Assembly (NCBI GenBank): GCA_951812615.1 | Contig: CATOSU010000003.1 | Span: forward strand, 248,001-312,000 | DNA length: 64,000 nt | Reading direction: 5' to 3' | From: an uncultured Paracoccaceae bacterium | GTDB lineage: Bacteria; Pseudomonadota; Alphaproteobacteria; Rhodobacterales; Rhodobacteraceae | Shown: positions 7,947-16,283 of the stretch, piece by piece | Position numbering within the stretch: the first letter of the stretch is position 1 | How the letters are laid out: each line of letters starts with the position of its first letter | The notes under the pieces: generated by a model | Databases searched by the model: none | The model's input: the letters and a program-made list of their open reading frames with translations, nothing else | Told to the model about the DNA's origin: nothing | Position numbers and translations under genes: made by a program

Positions 7947-9038
7947 TTATTGATTTGCACCTTTGCCGAGCCGGGCGCCGGTGTTCTTGTCGAAGACGTG
8001 CAGATCGGCCGGATCGAAGGCGACTTCGATGTCCTGACCAACCGTGTATTGAGCGGCAACTTCTTCACGCAGAACCATCTTCATGGTCGCGTCCTGTGCG
8101 GCGACATCAATCACCGTCACGTCGCCCAGCGGCTCGGTCAGGTGAATCTTTGCCTTGAAGCGGGCGCTGCGGGGTGACCCATCCTGCGCCAGTTCGATGT
8201 CATGCGGGCGCAAACCCAGCGTGACCGGCTGGCCGGATCCCGCGCCCGGAGCGCCAATCGGGCCGGGCAGGAACGGCAGGGACACTTCGTTATCGGCCGA
8301 GGCGGTGGTTTGCAGGAAGTTGATGGGCGGGGAGCCGACCATCTGCGCGACATAGAGATCCTCGGGCATCTGATAGAGATCCCGCGGGGTGCCCACGGCG
8401 ACGACCTTGCCATCCTGAATAACGCCGACACGCTGACCCATTGTCAGTGCTTCCAGCTGATCGGGCGTGGCATAAAGCATGGTCATGCCCAGCTCGCGGT
8501 GGAGACGTTTGAATTCGGCCCGCATGTCATGGCGCAGTTTGGCGTCGAGATTGGTCAGCGGTTCGTCGAGCAACAGCAGCTTCGGCTGGCGGACAATGGC
8601 CCGTCCGATCGCAACCCGCTGCTGTTCGCCGCCTGACAAGGTTGTTGTCTTGCGGTCCAGCGTGTGGGTGACCCGCAACAGTTCGGCCACGTCCTCGACA
8701 CGTTTTTTCACCGCTTGCGAAGATTGACCATCGCGCAGCAGCGGGTGCGCGAGATTGGCGCGCACCGTCATATGGGGATAGAGCGCGAAAGTCTGGAAAA
8801 TCATCGACATGCCGCGCCCCTGTACCGGGGCGTTGGTCACGTCCTGACCTGCGAATTCGACGCTGCCATTGGTCAGTTCCTCCAGCCCGGCGATGGCGCG
8901 CAGGGTGGTGGTTTTGCCCGAGGACGACGGACCCAGAAGGCAGAAATACTCACCATCAGCCACGTCAAAGGTCATGTCCTGCAATGCAACGACACTGCCG
9001 AATTCCCGTCGCAGATTTCGGACCCTGAGTTCAGACAT
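7947..9038 (-). CDS. CUT1 ABC importer ATPase lacking the switch histidine
   Basis: A 363-residue UgpC/MsmK-type ATPase with a C-terminal regulatory domain (GLRPHDIELAQDG). Walker A is GPSSSGKTT (36-44), the Q-loop Gln is residue 82, the signature is canonical LSGGE (134-138) and Walker B is LLLLDE (154-159). The H-loop reads YATPDQLEAL where THDQ is expected, so the switch His is Pro192. This loss is complementary to the degenerate signature of the second ATPase (3487-4581). The gene overlaps the upstream oxidoreductase by 8 bases and lies 43 bases before the binding-protein gene. It energises the importer together with its partner. Confidence 0.9.
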   Translation of the reverse strand: MSELRVRNLRREFGSVVALQDMTFDVADGEYFCLLGPSSSGKTTTLRAIAGLEELTNGSVEFAGQDVTNAPVQGRGMSMIFQTFALYPHMTVRANLAHPLLRDGQSSQAVKKRVEDVAELLRVTHTLDRKTTTLSGGEQQRVAIGRAIVRQPKLLLLDEPLTNLDAKLRHDMRAEFKRLHRELGMTMLYATPDQLEALTMGQRVGVIQDGKVVAVGTPRDLYQMPEDLYVAQMVGSPPINFLQTTASADNEVSLPFLPGPIGAPGAGSGQPVTLGLRPHDIELAQDGSPRSARFKAKIHLTEPLGDVTVIDVAAQDATMKMVLREEVAAQYTVGQDIEVAFDPADLHVFDKNTGARLGKGANQ

Positions 9039-10173
9039 TCACCCATGCTCCGTTGCGATTGGACGACCGCACGCAGGCGTCCACGAAGGCCACACCGGCC
9101 AGCCCGTCCTGTATTGTCGGATAGATTACGTCCGCAGAGGGCGCCTCACCGTCGCGGAAGGCGCGGATTGCGCTGGCTGCTTCGGTGTAGATATTGGCGA
9201 ACCCTTCGAGATAACCCTCGGGGTGCCCGCCCGGCGCCCGTGTCAGCCGGCCGGCGGCATCGCTGGCTCCGGCCCCGCCGCGGGTCAGCAGGCGCTTGGG
9301 TTCTCCAAACGGCGTGTACCAAAGGTAGTTCGGGTCTTCCTGCCGCCATTCCAGACCGCCCTTGGTGCCGTAAACCCGCAGGAACAAGGCGTTTTCATTG
9401 CCCGGCGCAACCTGGCTGGCCCAGAGCATGCCCTTGGCGCCGCCCTGAAAACGCATCATCACGTGCACGTTGTCATCCAGCCGGCGGCCTTCAACAAACG
9501 TATCCAGATCCGCGCTCAGACTGTCCAGCGTCAGGCCGGACACGAAGCATGCGATGTTATAGGCATGGGTGCCGATATCGCCGACGGCGCCGCCGGCACC
9601 TGATTGAGCCGGGTCCGTCCGCCAGTTCGCCTGCTTGTTGTCGGCGCCCTCTTCCTTCACCGTCAGCCAGTCCTGCGGGTATTCCACCTGAACCAGCCGG
9701 ATGTCGCCCAGATCCCCGTTCGCAACCATGTCCCGGGCTTGCCGGATCATCGGGTAGCCGGTGTAGTTATGCGTCAGGACGAACAGCGCATTGGCCTTTT
9801 CCGCCGCCTTAACCAGCGATTTGGCATCCGCCAGCGTACCGGTCAGAGGCTTGTCGCAGATCACGTGAATGCCGCGGCGGAGGAATTCCTTGGCCACAGG
9901 CGCGTGCATGTGGTTGGGCGTGACGATCGAAACCGCTTCGACCCCGTCCTTCAGACGCGCCTCGCGGATCGCCATGGCCTTGTAGTCGCCATAGGCACGA
10001 TCTTTGGAGATGCCCAGATCCAGCGCCGAAGCAACCGATTTTTCCGGCGTGGAGCTTAACGCTCCGGCGACCAGTTCGTACTGATCGTCGATCCGTGCCG
10101 CGATCCGGTGCACAGCACCGATGAATGCGTCACGTCCGCCTCCGACCATCCCCAGTCTGATGCGGTCGCTCAT
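9031..10173 (-). CDS. Gfo/Idh/MocA-family NAD(P)-dependent sugar oxidoreductase
   Basis: A 380-residue dehydrogenase. The Rossmann motif GMVGGGRDAFIGAVHR is at about residues 8-23, the conserved EKP-type catalytic Lys appears as CDKPLTG (near 110), and the substrate-domain motif GGAVGDIGTHAYN (near 195-207) carries the usual Asp and His. The family oxidises or reduces sugars, inositols and sugar derivatives at a ring carbon. The start overlaps the epimerase stop as ATGA. Together with the epimerase and importer it forms a catabolic unit; the substrate is not identifiable from sequence alone. Confidence 0.9.
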   Translation of the reverse strand: MSDRIRLGMVGGGRDAFIGAVHRIAARIDDQYELVAGALSSTPEKSVASALDLGISKDRAYGDYKAMAIREARLKDGVEAVSIVTPNHMHAPVAKEFLRRGIHVICDKPLTGTLADAKSLVKAAEKANALFVLTHNYTGYPMIRQARDMVANGDLGDIRLVQVEYPQDWLTVKEEGADNKQANWRTDPAQSGAGGAVGDIGTHAYNIACFVSGLTLDSLSADLDTFVEGRRLDDNVHVMMRFQGGAKGMLWASQVAPGNENALFLRVYGTKGGLEWRQEDPNYLWYTPFGEPKRLLTRGGAGASDAAGRLTRAPGGHPEGYLEGFANIYTEAASAIRAFRDGEAPSADVIYPTIQDGLAGVAFVDACVRSSNRNGAWVNV

Positions 10174-11228
10174 CGGTCGATCCCCAGGATACGCCGGTTG
10201 GACGACCCGTCGTCATCCCCGGTCACGAAATCGTCGAAAGCGGTTTCGGTCACGCGGATGATGTGATCCCTGACGAATTGCGCGCCTTCACGCGCGCCGT
10301 CCTCGGGATGCTTGAGGCAGCATTCCCATTCCACCACGGCCCAGCCATCGAAGTCGTAGGCCGACAACTTGGAAAATACCGCGCCGAAATCGACCTGACC
10401 GTCACCGAGGCTGCGGAACCGGCCGGCCCGGTTCACCCAGGACTGATAGCCGCCATAGACGCCTTTGCGCCCGGTCGGATTGAACTCGGCGTCCTTGACG
10501 TGGAACATCTTTATCCGCTCGTGGTAGATGTCGATGTTGTCCAGATAATCCAGGCACTGCAGGACATAGTGCGACGGATCATAAAGCATATTGCAGCGGG
10601 CATGGTTGTCGACGCGGTCGAGGAACATTTCGAACGTATCGCCATCATGCAGGTCTTCGCCCGGATGGATCTCGTAACACAGGTCCACACCCATTTCTTC
10701 GGCATGGTCCAGCATCGGCCGCCAGCGTTTTGCCAGTTCGTCGAATGCCGTTTCGACCAGCCCGGGCTGACGCGGCGGCCAGGAATAGATATAGGGCCAG
10801 GCCAGCGCGCCGGAAAACGTGACATGCGCGTTGATGCCAAGGTTTCGGGTGGCGGTGATGGCTTTCATCACCTGATCCACGGCCCATTCCTGTCGGGCCT
10901 GCGGATTGCCGTGAACATGTGGTGCAGCGAATTGATCGAACCCGTCGTCATAGGCCGGATGCACCGCAACGCATTGTCCCTGCAGGTGTGTTGACAGCTC
11001 GGTGATCTCGATACCGTTTTCCGCCGCCACACCCTTGATTTCGTCACAGTAGTCCTTGGAACTGGCCGCTTTCTCCAGATCGAAAATCCGGCCGTCCCAG
11101 CTGGGGATCTGAACCCCCGCGTAACCGACCTCGGCCGCCCATTTGGTGATTGAATCCCAGCTGTTGAAAGGCGCTTCGTCGCCTGCGAACTGCGCCAGAA
11201 ACAGCGCCGGTCCCTTGATCGTTTTCAC
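10170..11228 (-). CDS. Sugar phosphate isomerase/epimerase (TIM barrel)
   Basis: A 352-residue protein of the xylose-isomerase-like TIM-barrel superfamily (AP-endonuclease family 2 fold). Metal ligands are likely in YEIHPGED (Glu and His, about residue 190), the DPSHY motif (about 217-221), FHVKDAEF (His/Asp) and the late Glu in VVEWECC. It is first in the leftward operon, 29 bases after the lacI-type gene on the same strand. Relatives isomerise or epimerise keto-sugars or inosose-like compounds. It probably works with the Gfo/Idh/MocA enzyme on the imported sugar. Confidence 0.87.
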   Translation of the reverse strand: MKTIKGPALFLAQFAGDEAPFNSWDSITKWAAEVGYAGVQIPSWDGRIFDLEKAASSKDYCDEIKGVAAENGIEITELSTHLQGQCVAVHPAYDDGFDQFAAPHVHGNPQARQEWAVDQVMKAITATRNLGINAHVTFSGALAWPYIYSWPPRQPGLVETAFDELAKRWRPMLDHAEEMGVDLCYEIHPGEDLHDGDTFEMFLDRVDNHARCNMLYDPSHYVLQCLDYLDNIDIYHERIKMFHVKDAEFNPTGRKGVYGGYQSWVNRAGRFRSLGDGQVDFGAVFSKLSAYDFDGWAVVEWECCLKHPEDGAREGAQFVRDHIIRVTETAFDDFVTGDDDGSSNRRILGIDR

Positions 11229-11257
11229 CTGTGTTCCTCCCGGTGGTGCGGGCCTGC

Positions 11258-12280
11258 TCAGGGCAGGTTATCCCGGACAAAAATCTCGATACGTATGCGT
11301 TCCTGTTTCTCGTTGATCTGCGTGCCGTCGGTCAGAGCCTTCAGGATTCTGACTGCGCTGCGCACCTCATGGCTCGGGTCCTGAACCAGAACCGCATCGA
11401 TCCGGCCGCTGATCAGCGCCGCCCTCGTGTGTGCCGACAACTCTGTTGTCACTACGCGTAGGTTTTGTGACGCGCCCTGAAGTGCGTCGATCACCCCCCG
11501 AGTTCCGCCGCCAATGCTATAGAGCCCGACGACATTCGGGTTCTCGGTCAAAAGCGATGTCAGCTTGCTTTCGACCACTTCAGCCAGTTCTTCGCCTTCG
11601 ATCCAGGGCAGCACGCTCAGATGCGGGCATTCGGCACGCATGACCTGTTCAAACCCCATGCGCCGTTCGACATGGTCGCGCAGGGTTCCCGACCCGGCGA
11701 CAACGGCGATTTCACCTTCGGGCGCATGAACGAATCGTTTCAGCAGGCTGGCTGCGACCCGGCCGGCGGCGACGTTGTCGATGCCGACAAACCGTTCCCG
11801 GCCCGATGTCGGCACGTCAGAGATGAAAGTGACCACGTGTATGCCGCGGGCCCGCAGATCATTGATCGTATCCCGGACAATCTGGCTTTCGACTGCGACC
11901 AGTGCCACGCCGTCGCCGATATCGGCCCCCAGTCTTTCGACTTCCTGTGCGATCGCGTTCGGGTCCAGAGGTGGCACCATGATCATGTTTATTTCGATCC
12001 GGTCCTTGGTGAAATGCGCGCGGGCGCTTTCGATTTCCGCCCTGATGTCTGCGAAAAACGCGGTTTCACCTGACGGCACCATGAAGGTGAATCGGTAGTT
12101 GCGCCGCCGCGCAAGCGTCGCCGCGGCCTGATCGCGTTCGAAGTTGAGTTGCTCCATCGCCCGCATCACCCGTTCGACCGTGCTTTCGCGAACGCCCTTG
12201 CGGTTGTTCAGAACGCGATCGACGGTGGCCAGGCTTACGCCAGCAGCATCTGCAACGTCTTGTGCGGTGACGCGTACCAT
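11258..12280 (-). CDS. LacI-family transcriptional regulator
   Basis: A 340-residue regulator. The N-terminal helix-turn-helix is typical (VTAQDVADAAGVSLATVDRVLNN, about residues 4-26), followed by a hinge and a periplasmic-binding-protein-like effector domain. The ATG at 12280 sits behind GGGAGGA and puts the HTH at the very N-terminus, so the start at 12301 is less likely. It is transcribed away from the rbsD/DHA-kinase operon and co-directionally with the importer operon, with TGAGGT half-sites in the shared promoter region. It is the obvious local repressor, relieved by a pathway sugar. Confidence 0.92.
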   Translation of the reverse strand: MVRVTAQDVADAAGVSLATVDRVLNNRKGVRESTVERVMRAMEQLNFERDQAAATLARRRNYRFTFMVPSGETAFFADIRAEIESARAHFTKDRIEINMIMVPPLDPNAIAQEVERLGADIGDGVALVAVESQIVRDTINDLRARGIHVVTFISDVPTSGRERFVGIDNVAAGRVAASLLKRFVHAPEGEIAVVAGSGTLRDHVERRMGFEQVMRAECPHLSVLPWIEGEELAEVVESKLTSLLTENPNVVGLYSIGGGTRGVIDALQGASQNLRVVTTELSAHTRAALISGRIDAVLVQDPSHEVRSAVRILKALTDGTQINEKQERIRIEIFVRDNLP

Positions 12281-12304
12281 ACATCCTCCCATTGCTGACA
12301 AATC

Positions 12305-12355
12305 TGAGGTATGATTTGAGGTACGTCAAGCAAAAATAAGATTCGCGCACCTCAA
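12305..12355. promoter_or_regulatory. Candidate LacI-type operators in the divergent promoter
   Basis: TTGAGGTACGTCAA at 12316-12329 is a 14-bp near-perfect palindrome with one mismatch. A second TGAGGTA half-site is at 12305-12311 and an inverted copy ACCTCAA at 12349-12355. They lie between the start codons of the lacI-type gene and the rbsD/fucU-type gene, where an autoregulating repressor would bind. Confidence 0.55.
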
Positions 12356-12373
12356 GACGCGTGGGAGGAAACA

Positions 12374-12808
12374 ATGTTGATCGGACTTCATACCGCACTT
12401 ACACCGGACTTATTGCGCCATTTGCGCGCCATGGGGCACGGTGATGAAATTGTCATCGCAGACGCCAATTTTCCGGGCGAATCCTGCGCCCGACGAATCG
12501 AACGATTGGCCGGTGTGACGGCGACCGGAGCCCTAAAAGCGATCCTGTCGATCATGCCGCTGGACACATTCGTGCCAGCACCGGCCCGTACGATGGAGGT
12601 GGTCGGGGATCCTGATGCAGTGCCGCCGATCGTGGCGGAGTTTCAGGATATCATAAACACTTGCGCCAGCGATCCCTGCACTGTCACCGGGGTTGAGCGT
12701 CACGCGTTTTACGAAGAGGCACGCAAGGCGTATTGCATCGTGCAGACGGCAGAAACACGGTTCTACGGTAACATTATCCTGTCCAAGGGAGTCGTGCCTC
12801 CCGGTTGA
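12374..12808 (+). CDS. RbsD/FucU-family sugar mutarotase
   Basis: A 144-residue protein with the RbsD/FucU hallmarks: N-terminal LTPDLLRHLRAMGHGDEIVIADANFP (catalytic His and the GHGD/ADANFP signature, about residues 9-34) and the C-terminal FYGNIILSKGVV. The family interconverts alpha and beta anomers of free sugars such as ribose or fucose. The ATG follows GGGAGGAAACA. First gene of the rightward operon, 64 bases ahead of dhaK. Its presence implies that a reducing sugar with slow anomerisation enters the pathway. Confidence 0.9.
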   Translation: MLIGLHTALTPDLLRHLRAMGHGDEIVIADANFPGESCARRIERLAGVTATGALKAILSIMPLDTFVPAPARTMEVVGDPDAVPPIVAEFQDIINTCASDPCTVTGVERHAFYEEARKAYCIVQTAETRFYGNIILSKGVVPPG

Positions 12809-12872
12809 CAGCGCCCTTGCGCGAGTTCGCGAAGGAGGGTTCAATCGGCGGTGCATGCAGGAGGAGCAACAG

Positions 12873-13880
12873 GTGAAAACCAAGAAGATCATCAATGATG
12901 GCGCGGATGCCGTCGATGAAATGCTTGACGGAATATTGCTGGCGCATGGCGACGTGTTGCGCCGTGCCGAGGGGTCCGGACGGGCAATCATTGCGCGGGA
13001 CGGGCCGCGCTCCGGCAAGGTCGGGCTGATGATTGGTGGCGGCTCCGGGCATGAACCGACCTTTGTCGGATTTGTCGGCAAGGGTTTGGCCGATGCCGCG
13101 GCAATCGGCAATGTCTTTGCATCGCCGCCGCCTGATCCGGCGATCGAATCAGTTAACGAGATCGATGGCGGGGCAGGGGTGCTGTTCATGTATGGCAACT
13201 ATGCCGGTGACGTTATGAACTTCGATATGGCGGCCGAAATGGCGGCGATGGACGATATTGAGGTACGCACCGTACTGACCACTGATGATGTGGCCTCAGC
13301 CCCCCGGGACGAAATCGAAAAGCGCCGCGGCGTGGCCGGCAATTTCTTCATTTTCAAGGCTGCCGGTGCGGCGGCCGACGAAATGATGACGCTGGACGAG
13401 GTCGAGCGCGTGGCCCGCCATGCGAATGCGCGGACCTATACGATGGGCGTGGCGCTGTCGCCCTGTTCGCTGCCGCAAACCCGGACTTTCAACTTCGAGC
13501 TTGGCCCGGACGAAATGGAAATCGGCATGGGCATCCACGGTGAACCCGGGATCGAGCGTGGCCCGCTGCAATCGGCAGACGACATAACCGATCAGATCAT
13601 GGATCGGATCCTTGAGGAAATGGGGGCCGCAAAGGGGGACCGCGTGGCGGTGCTGGTCAATTCGCTGGGGTCCACGCCGCTGATGGAGCTGTATATCATG
13701 AACCGGAGGGTGCAGGCACGGCTGGCCCAAGCGGGGATTGAAACCCATGCCACATGGGTCGGCAATTACTGCACTTCGCTGGAAATGGCCGGAGCCTCCG
13801 TTACCGTCATGCATCTGGACGATGAACTGACCCGGCTGATCGACCGGCCCTGCCATTGTGCGATGTTCAGGGTGATCTGA
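12873..13880 (+). CDS. dhaK: Dihydroxyacetone kinase subunit DhaK-like
   Basis: A 335-residue protein starting with GTG at 12873, placed 6 bases after GGAGGAG; this gives the usual MKKLIN-type DhaK N-terminus. GGGSGHEP (56-62) and the substrate-binding covalent His in GMGIHGEPG (His222) are both present. DhaK binds dihydroxyacetone or a small ketose through a hemiaminal bond; DhaL supplies the nucleotide site. The dhaL gene follows after 1 base. No dhaM phosphotransferase gene is seen, so the pair may use ATP directly. C4 ketoses such as erythrulose are alternatives to dihydroxyacetone as substrate. Confidence 0.9.
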   Translation: MKTKKIINDGADAVDEMLDGILLAHGDVLRRAEGSGRAIIARDGPRSGKVGLMIGGGSGHEPTFVGFVGKGLADAAAIGNVFASPPPDPAIESVNEIDGGAGVLFMYGNYAGDVMNFDMAAEMAAMDDIEVRTVLTTDDVASAPRDEIEKRRGVAGNFFIFKAAGAAADEMMTLDEVERVARHANARTYTMGVALSPCSLPQTRTFNFELGPDEMEIGMGIHGEPGIERGPLQSADDITDQIMDRILEEMGAAKGDRVAVLVNSLGSTPLMELYIMNRRVQARLAQAGIETHATWVGNYCTSLEMAGASVTVMHLDDELTRLIDRPCHCAMFRVI

Positions 13881-13881
13881 C

Positions 13882-14490
13882 ATGGGCACGCTGACCTCTG
13901 CCGATCTGATCGCCGCGCTGGGCGCCGTCGCCGACAGCATGGATGAAAACCGCGATGCGCTTTGCGCGCTCGATGGGGAAATTGGTGACGGCGATCATGG
14001 CGTTGCCATGGCGCTGGGTTTCAATGCCGCCCGGGATGCGCTGAGTGGGCTGGCCGGTGATGCGCCGCCGACAGCGGTGCTCAACACCGCGGCCAAGGCG
14101 TTTCTCAGCGGTGTGGGCGCCTCCTGTGGGCCGCTCTACGCTACCGCGATGATGCGCGCCGCGGCCGCGGTGAAGAGCCGGGACGACCTGACAACCGATG
14201 ACGGACCTGCCCTGATTGCCGCGATGGCCGAGGGCATCGCCCATCGCGGCAAGGCGTCGGTGGGGGACAAAACCATGCTGGATGTCTGGCACCCTGCGGC
14301 AGAGGCGGCTGCAACCGGCGGTTGGCCGGCGGCCATAGAAGCCGCTGAAGCGGCAGCAGAACACACCAAGACCATGCAGGCCCGGATGGGCCGTGCTGCC
14401 CGGCTGGGCGAACGTTCGCTTGGGCATATCGACCCCGGCGCGGCCTCTGCCGTGCTGGTCATCAAGGCCCTGGCCAGTCGGCTGGGGTAA
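13882..14490 (+). CDS. dhaL: Dihydroxyacetone kinase subunit DhaL-like
   Basis: A 202-residue helical-barrel protein. The magnesium-binding Asp cluster is seen in LDGEIGDGDHG (about residues 30-40), the ligand loop in GVGASCGPLY (about 73-82) and the second conserved part in GDKTMLDVWHPA (about 130-141). It binds ADP/ATP-Mg and phosphorylates the ketose held by DhaK. It follows dhaK after 1 base and precedes the fused kinase gene by 12 bases. GGERSLGHIDPGA near the end is typical of DhaL, where the conserved stretch reads as ERSLGHIDPGA here. Confidence 0.9.
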   Translation: MGTLTSADLIAALGAVADSMDENRDALCALDGEIGDGDHGVAMALGFNAARDALSGLAGDAPPTAVLNTAAKAFLSGVGASCGPLYATAMMRAAAAVKSRDDLTTDDGPALIAAMAEGIAHRGKASVGDKTMLDVWHPAAEAAATGGWPAAIEAAEAAAEHTKTMQARMGRAARLGERSLGHIDPGAASAVLVIKALASRLG

Positions 14491-14502
14491 GGGAGGACCA
14501 GA

Positions 14503-16128
14503 ATGGCACAGTTTATCAACGCCCGCGAAAACCTTGTAACCGAGGCCATCGACGGCCTGCTGCGCGGATCCGGCGGCCGGCTTGCGCGGCTGGACGGATA
14601 CCCGCATATCAAGGTCGTGATGCGCACGGACTGGGACCGCTCGAAAGTGGCTCTGGTTTCGGGTGGCGGGTCCGGGCACGAACCGTCACATGCCGGCTTC
14701 GTCGGCCGCGGGATGCTGACGGCAGCGGTCTGCGGAGAGGTATTCGCCTCGCCGTCGGTCGAGGCCGTTCTTGCCGGAATTCTCGCCGTCACGGGCGATG
14801 CGGGCTGTTTGCTGATCGTCAAGAACTACACCGGCGACAGGCTCAATTTCGGGCTTGCCGCCGAGCGGGCAAGGGCATTGGGGCACAAGGTTTCCATGGT
14901 TGTCGTCGACGATGACGTCGCCTTGCCGGACCTGCCTCAGCCGCGCGGGGTGGCGGGGACGCTGTTCGTTCACAAGATCGCCGGCGCACTGGCCGAAGCC
15001 GGCGCAGATCTGAATGCGGTGACCCGGGCCGCCCGGTCCGTGATCGCCGATGTCGCCTCGATCGGCATGTCGCTGGACACCTGCACCGTGCCCGGCTCCC
15101 CCAAGGAAGACCGCATCATGGCCGGCAACGCCGAACTGGGGCTGGGCATCCATGGCGAACCGGGGGTTGAGCAGGTCACGTTTGAAGGCGCGCGCAGCGC
15201 CATGCACATGGTTGTGGAACGGTTGGCGCCCGGTCTTGGCAGCGGTCCGCATGTCGCCCTGCTCAACAATCTGGGCAGCGCCACACCGCTGGAAATGTCG
15301 GTGCTGACCGAGGAACTTTGCCGCTCTCCCATCGGGGATCGCATCGCCTGGATGGTTGGCCCGGCACCGCTGATGACATCGCTCGATATGCACGGGTTTT
15401 CGCTGTCTCTGTTGCCGGTCGATGAGGAGACCCGCCTGCCTGCGCTGCAGCTGTCGGTCGTGCCGGAGGCCTGGCCGGGGTGTCATGGCGTGGCTGCGCC
15501 CGCCGTGCGTCCGATGCCGGATGGGATGATCCCGGACGTCGCGGCACCTTCCGAAGATCCGGAGATGCGCACGCTGCTGACGGTCTGCTGTGACGTTCTG
15601 AAATCTTCCGAGGCGGATCTGAATGCGCTGGATGCAAAATCCGGTGACGGTGACACCGGATCGACGGTGGCGACGGCGGCTGACGCGCTGATGGCTGCGT
15701 CCGACCGTCTGCCGCTGGCGGACCGGGCCGCGCTGTGCCGCGCGCTGGCCCATGAACTGAGCCAGGCGATGGGCGGATCTTCGGGCGTCCTGCTGGCGAT
15801 CTTCTTCGCCGCGGCGGGGGATGCGTTTGCTGCCGGTGCCGGCGGTGTTGCAGCCCTGAAGGCCGGGCTGGAGCGGATCCAGCAGGTGGGCGGCGCCGCG
15901 CCGGGACACCGCACGATGATTGATGCGCTGCATCCCGCGCTGGAGGCTCTGTCCGGTGGTGTCGCCGCCGCCGCCGCAGCAGCCCGGGTCGGGGCCGATG
16001 CCACCGCGACCATCACCCGTGCGCGGGCGGGCCGGGCGGCCTATGTCTCTGCGGACAACCTGTCGGGGCAGGTCGATCCGGGTGCGGAAGCCGTCGCGCG
16101 GGTGTTCGAACGGCTCGCTTCCGGCTGA
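14503..16128 (+). CDS. Single-chain (fused DhaK-DhaL) dihydroxyacetone kinase family protein
   Basis: A 541-residue two-domain kinase. The N-terminal DhaK part (about 1-325) has GGGSGHEPSHAGF and the covalent-His motif GLGIHGEPG; the C-terminal DhaL part (about 355-541) has SGDGDTGSTVA and GGSSGVLLAIFF. This is the ATP-dependent DAK architecture of yeast and Citrobacter. It follows dhaL after 12 bases with a GGGAGGA ribosome site, so a split and a fused kinase are encoded back to back. They may act on two ketoses or stereoisomers, such as D- and L-erythrulose; this is inferred from analogy with tetritol pathways. Confidence 0.9.
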   Translation: MAQFINARENLVTEAIDGLLRGSGGRLARLDGYPHIKVVMRTDWDRSKVALVSGGGSGHEPSHAGFVGRGMLTAAVCGEVFASPSVEAVLAGILAVTGDAGCLLIVKNYTGDRLNFGLAAERARALGHKVSMVVVDDDVALPDLPQPRGVAGTLFVHKIAGALAEAGADLNAVTRAARSVIADVASIGMSLDTCTVPGSPKEDRIMAGNAELGLGIHGEPGVEQVTFEGARSAMHMVVERLAPGLGSGPHVALLNNLGSATPLEMSVLTEELCRSPIGDRIAWMVGPAPLMTSLDMHGFSLSLLPVDEETRLPALQLSVVPEAWPGCHGVAAPAVRPMPDGMIPDVAAPSEDPEMRTLLTVCCDVLKSSEADLNALDAKSGDGDTGSTVATAADALMAASDRLPLADRAALCRALAHELSQAMGGSSGVLLAIFFAAAGDAFAAGAGGVAALKAGLERIQQVGGAAPGHRTMIDALHPALEALSGGVAAAAAAARVGADATATITRARAGRAAYVSADNLSGQVDPGAEAVARVFERLASG

Positions 16129-16129
16129 A

Positions 16130-16158
16130 CGCCAGATTATTCGCAGAATAATCTGGCG
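16130..16158 (+). terminator. 13-bp perfect hairpin after the DHA kinase operon
   Basis: CGCCAGATTATTC (16130-16142) pairs with GAATAATCTGGCG (16146-16158) across a GCA loop, directly after the kinase stop codon. No T-run follows. A second weaker dyad GCCCGCA/TGCGGGC lies at 16187-16219. Most likely it ends or protects the operon mRNA. Confidence 0.6.
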
Positions 16159-16283
16159 CGCGGATTTCCTGCGAAAATTCAGCAGCGCCCGCATGTTGCC
16201 CGAATCCTGAGGTGCGGGCATCATTCGCGGGCTACGTCGCGGCATCACGAAGGGTGCATGCGTCAGGATCTGGGAGGATTGTT

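Noticed and set aside
14503-16128. Fused kinase as a pseudogene duplicate of dhaK-dhaL
   Set aside because: Both domains keep all catalytic motifs and the frame is intact, so it is treated as a real second kinase.
16212-16283. Earlier start of the flavin monooxygenase
   Set aside because: The extra residues overlap hairpin DNA, and GGGAGGA before ATG 16284 gives a better start.
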